Below, in pieces: positions 63,593 through 64,000 of a stretch of DNA of 64,000 nucleotides. Numbering within the stretch: position 1 is the stretch's first letter; each line of letters begins with the position of its first letter. The notes under the pieces are model-generated. The model was not told the origin of the DNA, searched no databases, and saw only the letters and a program-made list of their open reading frames with translations. The position numbers and the translations under genes are program-made. The stretch is from Flavobacteriales bacterium (GTDB taxonomy: Bacteria > Bacteroidota > Bacteroidia > Flavobacteriales_D > Crocinitomicaceae): positions 35,523 to 99,522 of the forward strand of contig CANFRV010000013.1 in assembly GCA_947449575.1 (NCBI GenBank), given 5' to 3'.

Positions 63593-63627
63593 TAAAAAAA
63601 CCCGTTACAAATTAATGTAACGGGTTT
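63593..63627 (-). terminator. rRNA operon terminator
   Basis: AAACCCGTTACA and TGTAACGGGTTT form a 12-base-pair stem with a short loop, followed on the minus strand by a run of seven T. It stands just past the 5S gene. Confidence 0.9.
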
Positions 63628-63635
63628 TATAAAAG

Positions 63636-63744
<109 letters not shown>

Positions 63745-63752
63745 AAAACTTG

Positions 63753-63898
63753 TTGGGTGTTAGTTACTAGGTGTTAGGTAGTAGCCTAAACACATTGTAA
63801 TTTTGTTAACACTCCAAATATTTTAGTTCAGATTGCTAGTTATATATTTCATATCAGGCCTAAGGCCTAAGACCTAATACCCAATAACTAACACCTAA
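63753..63898. repeat. Inverted repeat in the 23S-5S spacer
   Basis: GGGTGTTAGTTACTAGGTGT near 63754-63773 reappears as an inverted, slightly diverged copy (AATACCCAATAACTAACACC) near 63876-63895, with AGGCCTAAGGCCTAAGACCT nearby. In the transcript the arms can pair into a long stem between the 23S 3' end and the 5S 5' end, which would suit an RNase III-type processing site. Confidence 0.6.
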
Positions 63899-63944
63899 AG
63901 TGAATATCGGACGATTGAAGTAGTATATTATTTTAGGAGATATT

Positions 63945-64000
63945 ATAAGTCTACGGGTAATTAGTACTACTCGGCTGTGACATTACTGCCTTTACACCTG
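63945..64000 (-). rRNA. rrl: 23S ribosomal RNA, 3' end (partial)
   Basis: The last 56 bases match the 3' end of Bacteroidota 23S rRNA read on the minus strand: the segment GCCGAGTAGTACTAATTACC followed by CGTAGACTTAT. The gene continues beyond the right edge of the window. The 3' boundary is approximate. Confidence 0.85.

Noticed and set aside
63745..63944. Possible tRNA gene in the 23S-5S spacer
   Set aside because: No cloverleaf, no TTCGA-type loop or acceptor pairing; only an inverted repeat is present.

Overview
The window is a dense, AT-rich bacterial chromosome segment from the Bacteroidota, almost certainly order Flavobacteriales. A family resembling Fluviicola/Crocinitomicaceae is my best guess, but it is not proven by the sequence. 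The evidence is: type IX secretion C-terminal sorting domains (types A and B); many signal peptides ending in GQ; promoter elements of the Bacteroidota type (TAnnTTTG at -7) and no obvious Shine-Dalgarno sequences; Bacteroidota-specific families (DUF4296, DUF3127, HU-CCDC81/SPOR, DUF5106 TlpA proteins); a split transketolase; and the mutY-HU-rng gene order. Apart from a 5S gene and the 3' end of a 23S gene at the right edge there are no RNA genes, no CRISPR array and no transposase or phage genes.

Layout. 0-10.5 kb is housekeeping: mutY, an HU protein, a 30-residue basic AURKAIP1/COX24-like peptide, ribonuclease G, recX, a dolichol-phosphate-mannose-synthase-like glycosyltransferase with dihydroorotase and a DUF4296 lipoprotein, ruvC, a flippase-like membrane protein with a second glycosyltransferase, a DUF3127 protein with an SSB-like acidic tail, and a flavin reductase. 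10.7-14.2 kb carries an outer-membrane-barrel protein, Kdo transferase, threonine aldolase and a 78-residue orphan. 14.2-27.4 kb is envelope biology: a secreted M1 peptidase, a T9SS cargo with four MopE-like metal-binding repeats, two tandem TlpA-like thioredoxin proteins, an FtsX-type ABC transporter with an unusual ATPase, miaA and an MltF-like lytic transglycosylase. 27.3-32.5 kb holds an acyl-carrier-protein phosphodiesterase-like gene, a class III aminotransferase, and a split transketolase with a secreted von Willebrand A protein between the two halves.

32.6-46 kb contains a large CHU_C (T9SS type B) protein with a P-domain, gap, an HU-transmembrane-SPOR fusion, an MBL hydrolase, an EamA transporter with ribD, an MFS transporter, a lipoprotein, and a divergent peroxiredoxin/LysR regulator pair. 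46-53 kb is again housekeeping: an RNA methyltransferase, a DUF721 protein with recF, a TPR protein with ribH, glmM and a DUF4139 protein. 53.0-58.3 kb is the most striking region: six tightly coupled genes encoding three different cryptochrome/photolyase proteins, a flavin reductase, a DUF2256 zinc-ribbon protein and a TIGR03643 protein, preceded by a strong dyad. pheT, bioD and bioA, a secreted hypothetical protein and the tail of an rRNA operon close the window.

Working interpretation: the photolyase operon is a light-dependent DNA-repair or light-response module, probably co-regulated through the dyad at its promoter. One of its proteins keeps the photolyase fold but lacks several residues that are canonical in class I CPD photolyases, so its chemistry or role may differ. 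All functions are assigned by reading motifs; no database search was run.
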